The notes under the pieces were generated by a model that saw nothing but the letters and a program-made list of their open reading frames with translations, did no database searches and was not told the origin of the DNA. Shown in pieces: positions 61,593-64,000 of a stretch of 64,000 bases of DNA. Both the position numbers and the translations under genes were made by a program. Positions within the stretch are counted from its first letter, which is position 1; each line of letters begins with the position of its first letter. Source of the stretch: CADEER01 sp965216585 (GTDB lineage: Bacteria; Desulfobacterota; Binatia; HRBIN30; CADEER01); contig CBDCGC010000003.1 of NCBI GenBank assembly GCA_965216585.1, positions 2,976,001 through 3,040,000 on the forward strand, given 5' to 3'.

Positions 61593-62828
61593 ATGGCAGT
61601 CTTCCACAGCCGACACTTTGCACGGTGGAGTTCCCGGATTCACGATGTCCGGCGCGCCGCTCTGGTGCGTGTCGCAGTGATCGCATTCGTCGTGAGTTGC
61701 GCCACGCTGAGTGCCGGGGCGGGTGTGCCCACGGCGACCAGTAGTCCGACCGCCGGCGCCACGGCAAGTGCCACCCCAAGCGCCACGGCGAGTGCGAGCG
61801 CCAGCGCGACGGTGAGCGCCACCCCAAGCGCGACGGCGAGCGCCACGGCGAGTGCCAGCGCTACCGCGACCTCGACGGCCACGGCGAGTGCCACCAACAG
61901 CCCGGCGACCAGCGCCACCGCGACCGCCAGCGCGACGGCGAGCAGCACTCCCTCGACTACGGCGACGTCGACTGCGATCGCAACGGCGACGCCGACGGGA
62001 AGTGCGACGGCCTCGTCGAGCAGCACGGCCTCCGCTACGGAGACGCCGGTCGAGTCGGCGACGGCGACGCCGAGTGCGAGCGCAACCAGCACCGCGGCGA
62101 CGGCGACGCCGAGTGCGAGCGCAACCAGCACCGCGGCGACGGCGACGCCGAGTGCGAGCGCAACCAGCACCGCGGCGACGGCGACGCCGAGTGCGAGCGC
62201 AACCAGCACCGCGGCGACGGCGACGCCGAGTGCGAGCGCAACCAGCACCGCGGCGACGGCGACGCCGAGTGCGAGCGCAACCAGCACCGCGGCGACGGCG
62301 ACGCCGAGTGCGAGCGCAACCAGCACCGCGGCGACGGCGACGCCGAGTGCGAGCGCAACCAGCACCGCGGCGACGGGGACACCGACGGCAACGCCAACTT
62401 CGACGTCGACCGGCAGCGTGACGTTGACGAGCACGGCGACGCCGACGAGCACGAGCTCGCCGGGGCCGTGTCTGACCGACGTCGACGAGGATGGTGTGGC
62501 ACAACCGAATACCGATGGCGTCTACATCTTTCGCGGACTGCTCGGTCTGGAAACGGTCGTGCCGCTGATCTTCCGCCAGATCGATCCGACGATTCTGCCG
62601 GACGCGGATATCGTCGACAACATCGAAGTCGAGGCGGGGATGGCTTTCGACGTCGACAGCGACGGCGTCGTGCTGCCCAACACCGACGGGACCTACCTGT
62701 TTCGTTCGCTACAAAACCTGGAAACGGTGGTGCCTGAGATCTTTCGTCTCATCGATCCGACCATTCCGTCGGACGCAGTGATCGACGCAGCGGTCAAAGC
62801 GCTGTGTCCAACTCCGCCGACCGAGTAG
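61593..62828 (+). CDS. Thr/Ala-rich secreted protein with two dockerin-like repeats
   Basis: This 411-residue protein (ATG 61593; GTG 61668 is an alternative) has a hydrophobic signal (VRVAVIAFVVSCATLSAGA). A Ser/Thr/Ala/Pro stretch (about 45-285) includes eight exact or nearly exact 13-residue repeats (TATPSASATSTAA). The C-terminal 110 residues contain two about 60-residue units, VDEDGVAQPNTDGVYIFRGLLGLETVVP and VDSDGVVLPNTDGTYLFRSLQNLETVVP, each with IDPTI and DA; these are dockerin-like EF-hand repeats. It is a probable surface protein with a possibly glycosylated stalk. It is followed by HupE on the other strand. Confidence 0.85.
   Translation: MAVFHSRHFARWSSRIHDVRRAALVRVAVIAFVVSCATLSAGAGVPTATSSPTAGATASATPSATASASASATVSATPSATASATASASATATSTATASATNSPATSATATASATASSTPSTTATSTAIATATPTGSATASSSSTASATETPVESATATPSASATSTAATATPSASATSTAATATPSASATSTAATATPSASATSTAATATPSASATSTAATATPSASATSTAATATPSASATSTAATATPSASATSTAATGTPTATPTSTSTGSVTLTSTATPTSTSSPGPCLTDVDEDGVAQPNTDGVYIFRGLLGLETVVPLIFRQIDPTILPDADIVDNIEVEAGMAFDVDSDGVVLPNTDGTYLFRSLQNLETVVPEIFRLIDPTIPSDAVIDAAVKALCPTPPTE
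62061..62372 (+). repeat. 39-bp tandem repeat, 8 copies
   Basis: Eight units of 39 bases beginning ACGGCGACGCCGAGTGCGAG, in frame, encode the 13-residue linker repeats. The near identity between units indicates recent expansion or homogenisation. Confidence 0.93.
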
Positions 62829-62844
62829 GTCGGCGCGCTCGCTC

Positions 62845-63903
62845 CTATCCCGCCAACACCGCCGCGAGCCGCTGCCAGCACCAGAACGCCGCCAGGGTGC
62901 CCATCGCGTAGGTCGGAATCACTCCGGCCCAGCGCGGTATCCACTGCAGGAGCGGTGCGAGTACTTTTCTCGCCACGAGAACGAGAACGACGAAGGTCAA
63001 CTGCCCCAACTCGATACCGATGTTGAAAGAGAGTAGGGCGAGGGGGATCTCGTGGCGCGGCAAACCGACCTCGGCAAGCGCCCCGGCAAAGCCAAGACCG
63101 TGGAGGAGGCCGAAGCCGAGCGCGATCGCCCAGGGCCAGCGTCGCATGAGCGTTGGCCGCTCTTCGTCGCGGGTGATTTCGATCGCCAGCAGGAGAACAC
63201 TGAGGGCGATGACGAGCTCGATGGGCCGAGTTGGATAACGCACCCAACCGAGAGCAGCGAGAGAGAGGGTCACGCTGTGACCTGCAGTGAAAGCGGTGAC
63301 CGTCTTCACCAGGGCAGCGGGACTCGGCACCAACAGCAGCAGGCCGAAGACGAAGAGAAGGTGGTCGAGGCCACTGAGGATGTGGTCGAAGCCGAGACCC
63401 AGGTAGTCGAGGAAGACGTCGTAGCGACCTTCGGCTTCGGGAACGTCGATCAGCGAGTTGGTTGCCGTGACGACACCGCGCACCAATCTACCGTCACTCA
63501 GCTCGACGCGCACCAGGCCGTCGATCTTGGCAGCGCCGAGGCCGCGGAAGCCCACCTTTGCGCCGACGATTCCGCGCTTGCCGCATTCGATCGACCAGGT
63601 GCGGAACAACGATCCCGCATTCTCCTCGGTTCGGATCCCGCCGCTCGTCTTGCAGTGGTCGGGAATCACCGGCTGCACGTCGCTGCCGGGAACGCGCAGG
63701 GTGGATGTCTTCCAGCGCACGTCGTAGGTCGATGTGGCCCCGCGCTGGCGCAGCTCGAGAAGCGCCGGTGCGAGCGGGTGGGCGTTCGCCGTCGCCGCGA
63801 GGACCAGCAAGAGTACGGTCGCCGCGAGCCGCCGGCGCGCCGAGTCCCGGCCCGGCGCCGGAGGGAAGCCCATTGCCCCGATAGGGATCGCCGAGCCGGT
63901 CAT
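62845..63903 (-). CDS. HupE/UreJ-family membrane protein
   Basis: This protein has 352 residues (ATG 63903 overlaps the upstream stop by ATGA; ATG 63873 is another possibility). After a signal-like helix and an extracytoplasmic domain (about 40-170) come about six to seven hydrophobic helices. They contain GLGFDHILSGLDHLLFVFGLLLL and FTAGHSVTLSLAALG, with the C-terminal HGLGFAGALAEVGLPRHEIPLALLSFNIGIELGQ; the His-rich motifs are typical. The family includes HupE and UreJ nickel-related transporters. No hydrogenase or urease genes are present, so the metal role is inferred only. Confidence 0.9.
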   Translation of the reverse strand: MTGSAIPIGAMGFPPAPGRDSARRRLAATVLLLVLAATANAHPLAPALLELRQRGATSTYDVRWKTSTLRVPGSDVQPVIPDHCKTSGGIRTEENAGSLFRTWSIECGKRGIVGAKVGFRGLGAAKIDGLVRVELSDGRLVRGVVTATNSLIDVPEAEGRYDVFLDYLGLGFDHILSGLDHLLFVFGLLLLVPSPAALVKTVTAFTAGHSVTLSLAALGWVRYPTRPIELVIALSVLLLAIEITRDEERPTLMRRWPWAIALGFGLLHGLGFAGALAEVGLPRHEIPLALLSFNIGIELGQLTFVVLVLVARKVLAPLLQWIPRWAGVIPTYAMGTLAAFWCWQRLAAVLAG

Positions 63904-64000
63904 CCGCGAAGCTCCACACCGGCGACGACGACGGCGTAGCGCTGGCGCATCCGCTCGATCGCTTTCTGCAGCTCTCTTTCGCGTCGTTCCGCCAAGTAGC
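63900..64000 (-). CDS. partial gene, C-terminal end (truncated by window)
   Basis: A minus-strand frame is open to the window edge and ends in TGA at 63900-63902. The visible sequence YLAERRERELQKAIERMRQR then YAVVVAGVELRG is charged and helical. It overlaps the HupE start (ATGA), suggesting translational coupling. Not enough is visible to name it. Confidence 0.6.
   Translation of the reverse strand, partial: YLAERRERELQKAIERMRQRYAVVVAGVELRG

Noticed and set aside
62061..62372. CRISPR-like regular repeats
   Set aside because: The 39-bp units are directly adjacent without spacers and in frame within a protein gene, so this is a coding minisatellite.

Overview
The window is 64 kb of GC-rich bacterial chromosome with densely packed, often overlapping genes on both strands. 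It carries single-copy core genes (ffh, rpsP, khpA, rimM, groES, groEL, ctaA) and a proteobacterial type B DNA polymerase. Around them sit many secreted or lipid-anchored proteins with Thr/Pro/Ala-rich linkers, acyl-CoA metabolism genes, an F420-type luciferase-like oxidoreductase, a multiheme cytochrome and several toxin-antitoxin modules. This mix, and a characteristic Cys-containing C-terminal domain on secreted proteins, suggests an uncultured delta-proteobacterium-like lineage such as Candidatus Binatota. That placement is inference from gene content; the window has no rRNA or tRNA gene to confirm it.

Layout. 1-2.3 kb: two neighbouring secreted proteins with a near-identical C-terminal domain. 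2.3-4.9 kb (minus): a likely SRP RNA gene followed by ffh-rpsP-khpA-rimM, closed by a perfect palindrome. 5.2-8.2 kb: an orphan membrane sensor module, an LPG-synthase-type membrane protein, a zinc-ribbon protein and a CBS-pair protein. 8.2-13.6 kb: a catalytically degenerate M1-peptidase/beta-propeller protein, divergent from a ThuA/sugar-dehydrogenase/PKD lipoprotein. 14-16.8 kb: a secreted trypsin-like protease carrying the same C-terminal domain, then a SnoaL-like gene with a decayed tandem copy of its 3' end. 17-25 kb: thioesterase, LLM oxidoreductase, and an overlapping minus-strand run of CocE-type hydrolase, amidase and octaheme cytochrome/HEAT/TPR protein. 25-31 kb: an RND/MMPL transporter fused to a cyclic-nucleotide-binding domain, class III CoA-transferase, enoyl-CoA hydratase, glyalase-I-like protein and a GlsB-type membrane protein. 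31-38.4 kb: ctaA, a peptidoglycan-binding repeat protein, a cupredoxin-like lipoprotein, an SDR, groESL and two DUF507 genes. 38.4-45.4 kb: a CobS-like pseudoenzyme, polB, a cupin lipoprotein, a toxin-antitoxin pair, a PduO-type adenosyltransferase, two metallo-beta-lactamase-fold hydrolases and a dodecin. 45.4-64 kb: phd/vapC, a 1336-residue secreted diheme protein with dockerin-like and cohesin-like modules, a TauD dioxygenase, a dockerin-like lipoprotein and a higBA pair inside a 257-bp direct duplication. These are followed by a subtilase, a NUDIX/acyl-CoA dehydrogenase/metallo-hydrolase operon, a GNAT enzyme, a decayed intergenic region, a second higBA, an M20 peptidase, a Thr-rich dockerin-like protein with eight 39-bp repeats, and a HupE/UreJ protein.

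Four themes stand out. First, a shared extracellular C-terminal domain occurs on three proteins. Second, dockerin-like modules on three secreted proteins, one also carrying a cohesin-like domain, hint at non-covalent surface assembly. Third, four toxin-antitoxin modules are present, one with the architecture of a recombination-prone insertion. Fourth, there are two apparent pseudoenzymes, one M1-like and one CobS-like.
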